A stretch of 64,000 bases of DNA from Mucor racemosus (GCA_027405735.1 JAPEHQ010000001.1:2914001-2978000), one strand, 5' to 3'. Positions 35,045 through 48,488 are shown, numbered from the stretch's first letter. The notes: a model not told the origin generated them from the letters alone. A program made the numbers and translations.

Positions 35045-36387
35045 ATGCCTTCTCCTCCCAAACCTTGGGAAGTAAACAACAATAGTGGAACAGCAGTCGT
35101 AACTTCACCTACAGCAGCAGCCTCATTAACGACAAATGTACCCGATATTCCAGCTCGCTCTTCAACATTAAACGATAGTTCAATTACTACACCCGCTAGA
35201 CCTGCTGGTAAATACTCATTACCAAGAAATTGAATTACACTTTTTTTTTATATATATATTTATAAAATATATTTTAATTAGGTTATGGTACAACCGGATA
35301 TGGGTCCACTGGTTATGGGTCCACTGGTTATGGCTCAACTGGTTATGGCTCAACTGGTTATGGCTCAACTGGCTATGGATCTATGGGAGGTTATGGCTCA
35401 ACAGGCTATGGTGGCATGAACTCTTACAACCGTTATGGTAGCTCTTTAGGGGGTTACGGTGGCAGTTATGGAAGCGGTTATGGAAGTTATGGCGGCGGTT
35501 ACGGTGGTGGTTATGGCATGAATCGTTACGGTGGTGGTAATTTCGGCAGAATGGGTGGCCCAGGCGGTCCAGATGATATGGGTTTAACTCAGCGAATGGA
35601 AATGGGTACTCGTCCTGCATTTGAAGTCGTTGAAAACATTGTCGGTTCTTTTGGCGGTTTTGCTCAAATGTTAGAATCTACATTCATGGCTACACACTCC
35701 AGTTTTATGGCAATGGTCGGTGTTGCTGAACAGCTTGGGTTCCTTAAAAATTATCTGGGTCAAGTATTCAGCATATTGGCTATTTATCGCTTTGTCAGAA
35801 AAATCATGGATAAAGTTACAGGTCGTACTCCTGTAGGTAAACCAATGGAGATGAATATTATGGAATTCCAAAACTTTGAAAGTAAAGTCGCTTCCACCGG
35901 CCCCAAAATGTCTAGAAAGCCTTTAATTATATTCTTATTAATGGTTGTTGGTCTTCCTTACATGATGCATAAACTTATTAAATTAATCACTGCTACACAA
36001 CAAAAGCAAATGGCTTTACAAGGCGTACCAGGTCCTAATGGTGCTGCTGCTACTGCTGCCATTGATCCTTCAAAACTTGAATTTGCTCGTGCAATGTATG
36101 ATTTTGCATCAGAATCTCAAATGGAATTAAATTTAAAGAAGGGTGATATTGTTGCCATCATTTCAAAAGTCGATCCTACTACTAATGCCACAAGTCAATG
36201 GTGGCGTGGTCGCTTAAGAGATGGTACTATGGGTATGTTCCCTGCCAACTATGTAGAAATTATTCAAAAAGGTGGTCCCGCGAACGATAGTGCTGTAAAC
36301 GATGCTACTAATGCATTATATGAAAAGGTGCCGGCAGCTATAGCTGATTCACCAGCCTCAGAAACACCCACTACTAAACTAGTTTAA
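35045..36387 (+). CDS. PEX13: Peroxisomal import docking protein Pex13
   Basis: Two exons: 35045-35207 and 35282-36387, giving 422 residues. Pex13 sits in the peroxisomal membrane and, with Pex14, docks cargo-loaded Pex5. The N-terminus MPSPPKPWE is the Pex13 hallmark. A Tyr-Gly-rich region follows (about 55-150), beginning with seven copies of a GYG(S/T)(T/M)G repeat (18-bp DNA unit). A hydrophobic segment at about 269-287 (LIIFLLMVVGLPYMMHKLI) is probably the second membrane span. An SH3 domain lies at about 321-382 (ARAMYDFASES, QWWRGR, GMFPANYVEII). It is linked in function to oxidase copy A at 13285, whose product carries a PTS1. Confidence 0.93.
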
Positions 36388-37585
36388 ACTATATAGTTAT
36401 TTATTATTCATATTATTATCAATATTATTATTCCCCTTCACTTTCTTTTTTTCTAAAAAAAAAATTATCTTCTCCATCATCTTTAATTTGGTATGATTTC
36501 TCCCGTGTAAAATATCTACTTTCCTCCTCCTATCAAACTTTTAATAAACTACTTGAGCATTTATAATCAATCAAATCAACGTAAACATTCCCTAATAACA
36601 ACATAAACTATTTTTATGCTAAAAGTCGAACAATTACATTCCGTAATCTGTTCACTCTAACTAAAAATAAATAAAACTATACTCACTTCTAACTACATCT
36701 TGTTTGTTTTGTTATACTCTTATTGACGGGAGGTAAGAATAAAGCTCAATGTAAATCACCTCTAACGCAATAATTATAAAGTAAGACTATATTGCCATCA
36801 AATAACCTATCACAGAATATTAACATGCATAAAGATTTACAGGAATAAGCTTGAATCAAGTGGGTACAGCTGTACAGCATTGTAAATTCTTGAAAAAGTT
36901 CTCCAGTATTATAAAATCTCTTAATTTTAAGACTTACAAGGCTTATAAGCTGAATATTAATTTATAAAATTATTCTTGTCCAGATCATCAATTTTGACAT
37001 TTTTTAATTTTTTTTTTTCTGATTTTGCAAATCTAGAGTTAATTATACTACCAATTATAAAAACAAAAAATATCCACATATACAAAATTTAGCGCTCTAT
37101 TTGCTCAATAAAAAATAACAAACCTTTTTATTGTAAAATATTACATGAAAATCCTTTAACTAAAATCCTGTTTTTGGGGCAAAAGTACAAATTTTCATTA
37201 TTTAACATTTAATATTAAGCTTTTATAAAATGTGTATTAGTCATGGCTATAAGTTTCTCTCACAATGTAGTGTATTTAAACGTTGATTTTGGGATCAAAA
37301 TTTGATTTTTCTGTTTTTTGATCAAAATCATGAGTGTTGGTAAGGATAAAATGAGTCCCGAAAATGTCCGCCACAAAGTCTGAATTTTCAGACCATACAT
37401 GGTTAAATATAAGAAAAGTTAAAAAAAAACGCAATTTTATTTAAAATTTTGATATATACCATAATAGTATAAGAAGAGATTTTGTTTAATATACGCAATG
37501 AATAACTAGAAAATAAAGTTAAAACTAGATATATTTATTGAGTATATTGTAGTAGGTAAAAAAGATAATGAATCCGTCTCGAAAG
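36388..37585. other. Intergenic, 3' flank of PEX13 plus repeat-like DNA
   Basis: AT-rich; 37040-37460 resembles other interspersed segments. Nothing coding was seen. Confidence 0.4.
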
Positions 37586-38072
37586 TAAGTATAAAAGACG
37601 AGCCGAGCCTAGGACGAGCTTGACCAAAGCTCGCCACAACGAGCCGAGCTTTGTATCACTCGAGCTCGAGCCGAGCTTTAATAAAAGCTCGTTTGACAAA
37701 GACGAGTTTTTGACTTTTTTTTAAAAAGCTCGTTTGAGAAAGACGAGCTTTTGACTTCTTTTCAAAAAGTTCAAATTTAAATAATAATTAGTAAATGCTA
37801 TGACATTATTACTTTAGATAATTGTCAATTGACATTCATAAGTTTGCTTTACTTTAGATATTTGTCACTGGAAAGGTAAAATAAAGCTCGCATTGAGATG
37901 ATGAGTTTTAGTCGCTGCATAAAAAAGCTCGTTTGGGGTAAACGAGCTCTAGTCACGCGCAAAAAAAAGCTCGTCGAGGTTGAACGAGCTTTTTTGTAAG
38001 CTCGTCTAACTTTAACGAGCCTTGAGAAAAGCTCGGCTGCATAAAAAAGGCTCGGCTCGTTTAATATCACTA
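37586..38072. mobile_element. hAT-like non-autonomous element (MITE), 487 bp, TSD CTCGAAAG
   Basis: A perfect 8-bp direct repeat CTCGAAAG flanks the element (37578-37585 and 38073-38080), the duplication length of hAT transposons. The ends are imperfect inverted repeats of about 24 bp, sharing ACGAGCCGAGCC at the inner part and starting TAAGTATA / TAGTGATA. The interior is packed with subterminal AGCTCG and CGAGCT motifs in both orientations, many arranged as small hairpins (AAAAGCTCG ... CGAGCTTTT). There is no transposase frame. Subterminal repeats, the ends and the 8-bp duplication fit a hAT MITE. Confidence 0.85.
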
Positions 38073-38080
38073 CTCGAAAG

Positions 38081-39261
38081 ACATCAGGATTCAGGGTATT
38101 TATATGTTTTGGAAGCGCGGATGTGGAGTCTACAATACAGAGTGTATGAAAGAATGATTTCATAATTTTGAGGAACTAGTTAATTACAACATGATGACAT
38201 AATAGATTGGTCAGAGCAAGTTTAGTAGGATACGACCAAGTTAAGTACAGTATATAGAATATTCATGCTTGATTAACTTTAGTAGACAGTGAATGTTTAT
38301 ACAAATGGAATAGATGAATTCCATTATTCCTAGGAACGAGTTCATGATTGGCTCAACTTCAGGATCTCAGGCTACACTATTTCATCACAGACTAAATGTA
38401 ACATAACTAAATGAAATAAAATTGCAATACATCATTATTACCTCATACTCATCATTTTATGCTAAGAATCCTGTCTAATTAACCTTTTGAGCACTTCTAT
38501 TAGTAATACATGTACCCAATCTAGTCTATGTCCTAAACAAGCATTATGTCGCACGAGCCATGAGCTAAACAGAATAGGCAATATCTGTTACCATAGTAAA
38601 GCACATTTTTCTACCAGAAAAACCGTCCGCCATCATACATTCATTAAAAAATTGCAAAAGCGAGCCTGCAGAGCGACGCCATAATTGAGCATAGTAGCAA
38701 GATCGAACGGCTTAAGTCTCTTATACTGTTTTATCAATAACAATGATGAGAATTGAACAAGAGTAAAAGGTGGAGTTTATTCAATATACAATATGATGAG
38801 GATATATGTAATAATAGACGGCAATCTCGGGTAATACAATGATGATATGGGTACACCCAGGACTGAGACTATGAAAATAGATATCGGTAATGCCATATAT
38901 AGATTCTGATATACCACAAATATTTTTTAGAAATAAAATAGATTAACAAGAGCTTATTCATTCATTCATTTAAATCAAGTCAATACTATAATAAGACTCA
39001 TTTTAGACTAGCCATATAATTAGAGAGTATGAATATAAAAGAAGATGTTTCAATCTTATAAAAAAGTTCTTTAGTTTTAGTATGCTCTTCCATTTTATAA
39101 CAGTTTTCCCTTATGTTTATTAAATGTTTTAGGACATATTTTAGCTTTGAGATTGACATAATCTCCTGGCGTAACATATTACACAGAATTACTATCCAAG
39201 GATATTACATCAATTAACTAGGACGCATGTAAATCAACGTGGATGCATGTTGATTTACTAT
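38081..39261. other. Intergenic between MITE and solo LTR
   Basis: No gene. A short direct repeat containing GCATGT.AATCAAC/GCATGTTGATTTAC lies at about 39222-39258, just outside the LTR. Confidence 0.4.
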
Positions 39262-39653
39262 TGGTATATCAGAAGTTTATCCAGATGTAGAAATCCAGGA
39301 ACAACTATTGAAATCCAACATGGCATGACATTTAGTAACTCATACTAAATGTCATACATAACCACTAGCATTAACAACGACTATCAGGAACCTTCAGGAA
39401 CACTTGGCAACCATGAAACATAAGCAATCCTACATCTTATCCAAATGATACAATCACAGATTCCCAATTCCACAAATTCCATTGTAGATGATTTGTTCCC
39501 AAATCATATCAAGTACCTCAATACCCGGCAATTCATTAATAATATTAATAATCATATAACTATCTAGAAAACATATAAATACGAAGCATCAATGAATTAA
39601 TAAAATGTATCTTTTAGCAGAGTATTTTTATATTAGTATCTTTTGATATAACA
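39262..39653 (-). mobile_element. Solo LTR, copy 2 (392 bp, TSD ACTAT)
   Basis: Same length as copy 1 (3613-4004) and in opposite orientation, TG...CA ends in the minus direction, about 94% identical. Flanked by the perfect 5-bp direct repeat ACTAT (39257-39261 and 39654-39658). The different target duplications show that the two LTRs come from independent insertions, not from one duplicated segment. Confidence 0.9.
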
Positions 39654-39699
39654 ACTATAATACCAAATATTGACCAAAACCATGAATTTGCGACCTAAG

Positions 39700-41110
39700 A
39701 TATAATATTATTGGCATAACAGCACAGCTGGTTGTAGAAGTTGCCCTTTGAGAGCAGCATATCAAAGATGCGCGCCTACTATCATGTAAAGTTGGAATTT
39801 ATTAGGGTCAAAATTTACCGAGATAGGGGTTTTTTTTGTCAGTTTCTTACGGTTGTAAAAAGTAGTTTTTCAGATGGGTTTCAAATAGTTTTCGAATGTT
39901 CTTGCTCAATACTGTGTCAAATTATGTAAAACCTCCAAGGGGAAAGATGTGCCTTCACTCTATAGGTCGTTGATATCCTTAGAAAATAGAAATATTAATA
40001 CCAGAATATAAGTGTACTGGCCAAACATAGACCAAACATTGACCAAGATGGACCTAAAATTGATTATAGAAAATTGAGCAATTAAACCGAGGTACTAATT
40101 TTTTGTATTCACAGGGTAGACCCAACTTTACGCTACACTGCATTTTTTGTTTCAGTAAAAAATATTGATTTTTCGTCGAGATAATCAAAATAGTAGTTCT
40201 TATCACAGCTTAAGCCCTATAGTATCGGGTTTTAAAATTGATTTGAAAAAAAATGAATGAAAAATGATTCAAAAAGCAAAATCATTTAAATGCTCATAAA
40301 CTACAAAGTAAGTAGACTTAGCGTATTAAATAGTTTTTATACAGTTTTAAATTCTTCATCCATTTAAACAAAATTCAAAAAAATGTTTCACGTAAAATTT
40401 TGCGCAAAATGCAATTGAGTTTTTGGAGGTTTTTTGAAGATACAGGACACTTTTTATAAGCATATTTTAAATTCATATAATGAAAATAATGCATAACAAA
40501 AGTATCTATTGATTGAGATATTGTTGAGCCTTTTAGCTCCAGTTTTCGTAGAGAAAACGAGATTTCTGTCCAAATTTTTTTGAAATTCAGAATTTGGGAT
40601 GAGGGTATATAAGGGAAAAATTGAGGTCAGAAATGAGAGTAGCTCTTTGTACACATTTTTGAGGATATCTCCACGAAAAATTAGTATTTTCAAAAAAACT
40701 AAATTAGGTTTGAGAAAGCTCAACGAGATTAATGATTTAAATGTAAAAAAAAATGCTGCTCAATATAACAAATATTTTGAAATCGACTACAAAAATGTCA
40801 AAAAAATGAAAAAAAATAAAAGTGCTCAGAATTTTTTCATACTGAAATATGTTATAGAGTGCTTTAAAACAAGTAAGTTTTATTATTAAAAAGTGTTAGT
40901 ACTACTTAATTTTTTCTAGAGATATGAAGCCTCAAAGTTTTTAATTTTTAACAGTGAAATACGCGTAAAAATCTGAAATATTAGCATTGAAAAAGTTATA
41001 TCAACTGCAAAAAATAGGATATTTTTGGATGCTTGTTTTTGGACTAAAGTTGAATATCCCAGGTACGTTGGCATATAATTTTTTCTTGATGCTATTTAGT
41101 GAAAAAAAAG
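39700..41110 (+). repeat. Dispersed repeat R1, copy c (about 1.4 kb)
   Basis: It aligns over its whole length with copy d at 60750-62160, roughly 75-80% identical by eye, and in part with 7390-7950. Landmarks: TCATGTAAAGTTGGAA at about 39783, TTTTTCGTCGAGATAAT at about 40172, GGGATGAGGGTATATAAGGG at about 40596 and CTCCACGAAAAATTAG at about 40669. A 96-codon plus-strand frame and an 89-codon minus-strand frame both have counterparts in copy d. No protein family was recognised. Confidence 0.75.
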
Positions 41111-42086
41111 TAGAACAGGGATAAAAAGTTGGGCTCAGTTTTTGAGAAAATGCCTAGACAACAGCGCCTCTATAGTCATACGGCATGCTCTCAGATCATT
41201 TTCCTTAAAGTATACAAGAGTAGATATCTTACAGGATTCAACCATTATCTAAAATGGATTGTATACAGTAGTATTGCATACTTAGAAATTACTTCAAGTT
41301 TTCTAATGATTACTACTGGAGCTGGCTCAGGTGGTGTAGTTTTTAGTGGTCCAGCATTAATTTTTCACGGCGTATATTTACACTCATGATCCATGCTATT
41401 TTGAATTATATGTATATATATATATATATATATATGTATATCATGGGAATCCTTGATTGCCTGAACTCTATACCCTCTTGAGTTTAATATAAATATAAAA
41501 AAAAAATAAAAACTAATGTACAAAATCTATCACTTCTCAACGCTTTAATAACGTCCCTATATAGTAAATTATACGTTAAGTGCTTTTGATTGAACACAAT
41601 CTTAATTGTGCAGAATGTTACTAAATCACCTCTTTATTTATATATACCCCACTATGATAAACACAAATTTCATTACAGTGTTACATTTCAAAGAAGATAG
41701 CATGCTTTAAAGATGTACACAAGTTACATTTTAGATATTTGTAATATATATAAATACCTCATATATATTAAGCTTTTTTTTATTAAAAAAAAGAAAGAAG
41801 AAGCAATTGTATGAATTTGGTTAGAGAAATATCATAAAAATTAGGATCATGCATTATTATGTATATGTACGTAATAAAAATGGTTGATTAAATTGGAGTT
41901 TTTTTTTTGTTTTTTCTTCTAGAGATATTACTAATTGTACTTGCTGCATATAGATATACGATACAATGCAAGTATAAACGCACATATCTATGCTATAAAT
42001 ACGTTATTATCTTTTTTGATTGTTGTATAAAATATCATGTATCATTTTTTATGATAACGACGAGTAAAAATTTAATGGCTAAATTA
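41111..42086. other. Intergenic with AT microsatellite
   Basis: Holds an AT dinucleotide run at about 41413-41435 and no recognisable gene. An 86-codon frame at 41129-41389 has no support. Confidence 0.4.
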
Positions 42087-43173
42087 TCATTCTTTTTTCT
42101 TTACACCTCTTTTTATGCAAGTTGATAATAATTCGTTCCATTTTTTGCTGATTGAATGTAACATTGAATAAGATGGTTTTTCAACAACTAAATTTCTATT
42201 TAATAAATCTGAACCTGATCTTCTTCTTTGAATTGTTTGATCTTGTTGTTGTTGAGCTGTAAGTTTTAATAAAGGTAGGGACAAACGCTGTAATGTCTTT
42301 TTCTTATGATGCAGTGATGCACTATTGCTACTTTCATCTTCCGGAAGGGGTTCTACTGGGGAATATTTTAAAGGTTTAGGGGGATATTGAGTAATAATGG
42401 GTAGCTGAATAGGGTCTTTACTACTTGATTTGTTATTACTATTATTATTATTATGAGGTTGTATATTAATGGTTGTATTAATGGCTATTTTTGATAATTG
42501 TTGTGATGGCTGTGAAACAGAAGTTTCTGGTTGATTAGAGTTTTTGAACACATCTTGTGCATTTTGTCTCTTTCCTTTCTTTTTCAGGGTCCAAGAATTA
42601 AAACGTGATGCACCTGGTTGATCTACTGTATGCTGTTGTTGTTGCTCATGATTATTATGATAAAATCCTTCATTAAGTTTGTTCCTGAGATACAGAGATG
42701 ATTTTCGTAATAAATTACCTGCTGATCGGCGCCGGTTGTTATTATCTTTGTTGTTGCCCTGAACTATTTCTCGTTCTTGTTCTATTAATACATGATTGGT
42801 AGCGTTTTCTCCCGTTGCGGTTGTTTCTGTTAAATGCGAGTGTGTTGAACTTAATGCGGCTGCTAGCGATGATGATCGTTGTATTGTAGTAGCGTTATCA
42901 ATAGCTATTGAAGATGATAGTTTAAGGGTCTATATTAAATTTATTAGCAAATAAATCAAAACATCTCAGATACTATCTTACTTGTTGGTGTATACTGTTT
43001 TCAATTGATGAAGAAGAGACATGCTCTTGATTATATAATAAATGAGATCTTCTTTTATCGAATTGATATAGTAAATCTGTCGTGAATGAATTATGAGATG
43101 TGATTGAGATTCCACTTGGCATAGGAAGCCATTCATGGTCTATTGTAGTAATAGAACTTTTCTTCAAGCTCAT
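42087..43173 (-). CDS. Hypothetical low-complexity protein
   Basis: Two exons: 42982-43173 and 42087-42929, joined in phase over a 52-bp GT-AG intron, giving 344 residues. Not recognised. The sequence is rich in Ser, Asn and Gln with several basic patches (NNRRRSAGNLLRKSS, TLKKKGKR, QRRRSGSDLLN). The RRRSAGNLLRKSS and QRRRSGSDLL pattern looks like basophilic kinase or 14-3-3 sites. There is no membrane segment. The presence of an intron with in-phase frames supports a real gene. Function unknown. Confidence 0.6.
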
Positions 43174-43569
43174 GTACTATTAGATTTTGAATATATTTAT
43201 TAAAAAAGGGATGTAAGAGAACAAGAAAAAAAAAAAGAGAGAGAAATTGATTTTACCTAGAATAAAACCAGTTTATTCATCAGGCAATAAAAGAAAAAAG
43301 GGAGCAAGTAGGAAAGTAGGAGGAGTAGAGGAGGGGCAAAGACAATAAACGATCGACCTCAAAGAATATGACGACGACGACAGCGGCGACAAGAACAACG
43401 ACGAGATTGACCTTAAGTAGCCAAGTAGACACTCTAAATGTCATTATTGCACGTGTAAAAAACTTTGTCCACCATAAATAGAATACGAAAACGTTTTTAG
43501 TTTTTTATTGTTTGAATTAAACAAAAATGAAATTATTATATTAGATATATATGCTTTTTTTATATGGAT
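43174..43569. other. Intergenic, purine-rich
   Basis: Promoter of the hypothetical gene (minus) and 3' flank of IDI1. An A/G-rich stretch lies at 43200-43400 with GACGACGACGACAGCGGCGAC. No gene. Confidence 0.5.
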
Positions 43570-44512
<943 letters not shown>

Positions 44513-44693
44513 TTTATATTTATTATTGCAAGTTTTCACAAAAAAGAAGGAAAAAGAAGAAAGAAAGAGTGTTACATTTTTTGAAAAATATTTTTATTGC
44601 CATTTGTTGGAATTAGGGGCCCGAAATTATAACTTTTTCAGGTTTTGAGTAAGGATACACACTCTTTTTTTGCTCTTAAAATATTTAGTAAAC

Positions 44694-45542
44694 ATGTCGC
44701 ATATTCCAAAAAGAGCATTGATATTCTACTGTCCATATAGTAAATCAGATAACACTGATATTTGCAATATAAATCAGATAACAAACGAAGGATGTTCAGG
44801 GCAAATTGCTTTGGAAATAGAACCTTCTGGTAACAACAGATAAAAACTTTATATTTATTATAAAGCTAAAACAAAAAATACCCCTGAATTGCATTAGGTT
44901 CAGATCAAACAGCACTTCAGTTATTAGGCTTATTTGGTACCATCGATATTAAATCAGAATTCAAGCAAAGGTATTTTATTTAGTGTTTCACACAGCATCA
45001 AACAAATTCCAATATATCCACACACACATAGATTTAATGACATGTCATTGGCTATCATTTCTAATGATCCTCATACAACACAAATAGCAAATCAATTGAA
45101 CTGTCATCATGAAAACATCTCTGCGCAATTGAAAATCAATCAATTACCTACAAACGTTGTATTTGTAGATTTTACGGGTTTTAATGCTCAAGATGTATGG
45201 TCTACGATGGATAAATTAGTAAGCCAAAATTCAAGATCTGATACAATTGAATGTATCATATCTCCAAGCAGTACCGCCGAGATCAATAACAATCAACATT
45301 GGTGGGATTCCATTCGACCTCGCCAAAGTTTTTTAATGAAAAATGGCACACCAATAGAAAAAGTTCAGGACAAAACTCTTGTGTATTCTTATCTCCATGT
45401 AGGATCATCAAGACAAGATAGTGCATTAACATTTACTGAATTAGATGTTAAATCCAATGGTTCTAATGGCACAATTCTCGCATATCATTTACTAGCAGAA
45501 ATAGGACATAAATTAGGTTATGTACCCAAGTATGGTGCATAA
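44694..45542 (+). CDS. Hypothetical protein, splice model uncertain
   Basis: Exon 1 is 44694-44829 (MSHIPKRALIFYCPYSKSD...). For exon 2 there are two choices. With the better acceptor GCATTAG at 44897, the frame reads SDQTALQLLGLFGTIDIKSE but meets a stop at about 44982, one base out of phase with the long downstream frame. With the A-rich acceptor AAAG at 44970, exon 2 is 44971-45542 and the frame is continuous (PSG-ILFSVSHSIKQIP), giving about 235 residues. Not recognised. The C-terminal half has a regular hydrophobic pattern (NVVFVDFTGFNAQDVW, RPRQSFLM) that suggests a folded domain. Confidence 0.6.
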
Positions 45543-45584
45543 AAATAAAAATAAATTGTTTCCAACATCGTGTGTATATTACAT

Positions 45585-45606
45585 TTCTCTCTCTCTCTCT
45601 CTCTCT
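45585..45606. repeat. TC microsatellite in the 5' UTR
   Basis: A run of TC units directly upstream of the start at 45634. Pyrimidine tracts near fungal starts are common. Confidence 0.8.
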
Positions 45607-45633
45607 TTTTCTCTTTCTTTTTTCTTGATAAAA

Positions 45634-47335
45634 ATGTTATCAGCATCAGCTCTAGAGAAACACAAGCAAAGCTTCGAGATTGCAAGATACCAAACGAAAA
45701 TGAATCGAGTTAAATCATATTTGATGGAACAAGAATATTATCTAAATCAGTACAATTCACCAAATACTTCTGACGTTGGTTCTGTTCCTGATTCATGTAA
45801 AAATGAAGAACCTTTGAGCAGCAATGCATTCTCTGCTTCGATTAGTGAAATCATTAAAAGAAAGCATTGTCAATCAACTACGACACCATCTTCTGGTGGT
45901 ATTGCTTGTCATCATCCTAAAAAGAAGCAAACTGTGCCTCCTCCATTATCATCAATTGACCGACATACAAAAAGTAGTAGACCTGGTACTGGCAATAATG
46001 AAAATAAACAAAGAACATCAAGCTCAACTGAACGACATAAAAGACATGATCTATCATCACAAAGCCCAGAAAATACCCCCCCTCGATCCAAACCAAATAT
46101 TATAAAGAAAGCTGCTCATGGCATGCATTTATTACAAGTATATATATAAAAACAAAAATACCTTTATTTTACTAAATGCTATGATAAAATGCATAGAGGT
46201 TTGTATCTCCCAACCTGGAAATAAGCCGAATTACAGTTTGTATTTACACAAACCCGATATATTTTGCCCCGGATTAATCACACATCTGTAATAGATGAAA
46301 TCAAATATGAAGCAACCTAAGCTTGGCTTATTCAGAAAAGGCAAATCATCCGCTCAAGGCAAACCCAGTATGTATATTTTGAAAGCCTAATCAAATTTTA
46401 CTCGTATATTCACATACTACATGACAGTTCCTGATTTGACTGATTTCAAAAATGCATTTTCAAGTAATTCTAAATCACAAAAAGAAAATATTCGTCATGC
46501 TTCTTCACCTCGAGAAGATCTGTCTAGAGAACCTCCTTCTATCTCAAAGTTTTTTCAAAGAAAACCAACCAAGGCAGCTAGCATCTTGTCAAATATGTCT
46601 AACAAAACAGTAAACGAAAATGAAACAACAGAGGAAGATGGCAAGGCTCCATATCCTACAACTTCTGGTGCTTCTGATCACAAAAGAAAAAGACCTTGCT
46701 CGACTCCTCAATACGAGGCATTTACTAATAGTTCATTTGATAGTATCTATCGATTATTAGATGAATGTAAACAATTAAATCAATACATCCCAAGTGATCC
46801 TATCACGCCAAGTTATTATCATGTCAAAACACCGCATTTATCACTTTATACTCACAAGAATAATACTGACAATTTGTCTTTTATGGATAGCCATAAACTA
46901 CCGCACCCCTTTCATCAATCTTCATCTCAATACAATGCATCTCCACCTCAATCTCCATACAATAATCCACCTTATTCATATAACGAGCCTTCTCAATTTA
47001 ACGAACCACCACCACCACCACCACCACCACCACCACCACCACAATCAGCATCTCCATACTACCAACAACAACAATACAGACAAAATATATTCACACCATC
47101 ATGGCAAATCGCGGAATCAGCAGTATCATTTACAGCGCAAACAGCAACTGAAGAACATGAGCAGCTTGAAGATGAAAAAAACGAAGATGAAGACCGTACT
47201 ACGACTGCAAATGACGATTTGGAGCTCATTTTGCAATCAGGAGCTATAAATATTCTTAGTGAAAGTATTCAACAAAACGAAGAAAATATACAAAACTTTT
47301 GGTTAACTCAACCAGCTTTTAAAAGAGGCGTTTAA
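45634..47335 (+). CDS. Hypothetical protein with KLGLFRKGK motif
   Basis: Three exons: 45634-46137, 46295-46367 and 46428-47335, giving 494 residues. Not recognised. The N-terminus is helical (LEKHKQSFEIARYQTKMNRVKSYLMEQE). Exon 2 encodes KQPKLGLFRKGKSSAQGK, which continues across the splice into PIPDLTDF; this looks like a conserved short linear motif. A proline run (13 P, about 47005-47042) and an acidic segment follow. The C-terminus NDDLELILQSGAI...FWLTQPAFKRGV may be amphipathic. The first intron is long (157 bp) and exon 2 starts exactly with ATG, so a separate gene starting at 46295 cannot be excluded. Confidence 0.6.
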
Positions 47336-48488
47336 TGGATTCAAGTTGAGCTTGTAGAAATAATACAGTGGTATACGTTGATTTATAATGCCTTTCTTTT
47401 TTTTTTTTTTTCGTATTTGTTTTTTTCTGAAATAAAAAATTTTAATTGCAAATTCATAAATTGAAAGGTGTCTCTTGCTGCATTAGAGCCTTATATGTAG
47501 CATACAAAAAGCTGGAAACAACAATTTTCGTTATGTCATATATATATACATCTTTTTCAAAGAGTTTTATTTTGGTTTCAGAACAAATTCTTGTAACAAT
47601 AAACTTTATACATTAGACACAAGACATGCATAGTTACCCCCCCCCCTATTTTTATTTTTCCTGTTGAATAGACAACAGCTTACTTTTATAACTGTTGTTT
47701 TAGGCTTTGCAGGATGATGATGATGATGAAAATCGCATTCAAACACCGACTTTTCTAAGTTCTTCAAATCGAAAAAAAAATGCCATTTTGAAAAAAAAAA
47801 TTTCTTTTTTGCATATTCCTCAAAAAAATATCATGTTAATCTACAAAGCTTATTAATTGTTGTGAGTAGAACTTTAAATTTTGCGTCTAATAATGGTATT
47901 AGTTTAAAAAAATTACATTAAAAAAATTGCACAATTTTCGAATATAAGAATTATGGTTTTTTCTACAAAAGTCCTTTTTGAGAATAATTAAAAGCCAAAT
48001 AAATGCTATTGTGTAAAAAAGTAAAAAAATTTGGTTATTTTGAGCTTAGAAAAGGTATAGTAAAAAAGCTCCTTTTTGGGGTCAAAATGTCGATTAAACG
48101 ATTTTTGTCGATTTTTGCGTATATCTGTAAGGGTTGGAGAGGTCGATGATGATCATGTTTTTCATCGTCAAAAAAAATTGAGATAAAAATATGGAAACAA
48201 GATACTTGATTCAAGAAATAGATTCGTGCAATTTTGAGCTTTGGATACCTACAAAAAGTGCGTAAAACAATCCTTTAAAAATGCCATTTTTTGAATGGTT
48301 CTGGCACTCGTTTGCATAATTGAAAATATATATTATATAAAGAAGCTGTATTTTCAAGTTTTATTTGATTCATCGAGTCAACAAGTAGTGAATAGTGCTG
48401 CCATTTCATATTAAATCGCCTATTCTCATATAATGACACAGTTTCTAAATCAAGGTTAAATGCAGCAATTTTGAATTGAAATTTTTTA
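47336..48488. other. Intergenic with repeat-like DNA
   Basis: 47740-48450 resembles other interspersed AT-rich segments, with long A runs. A C8-C9 run lies at about 47638-47646. No gene. Confidence 0.4.

Noticed and set aside
37586..38072. CRISPR-like or satellite array
   Set aside because: Motifs are short, irregularly spaced and in both orientations; the 8-bp duplication and inverted ends explain the region better as a hAT MITE.
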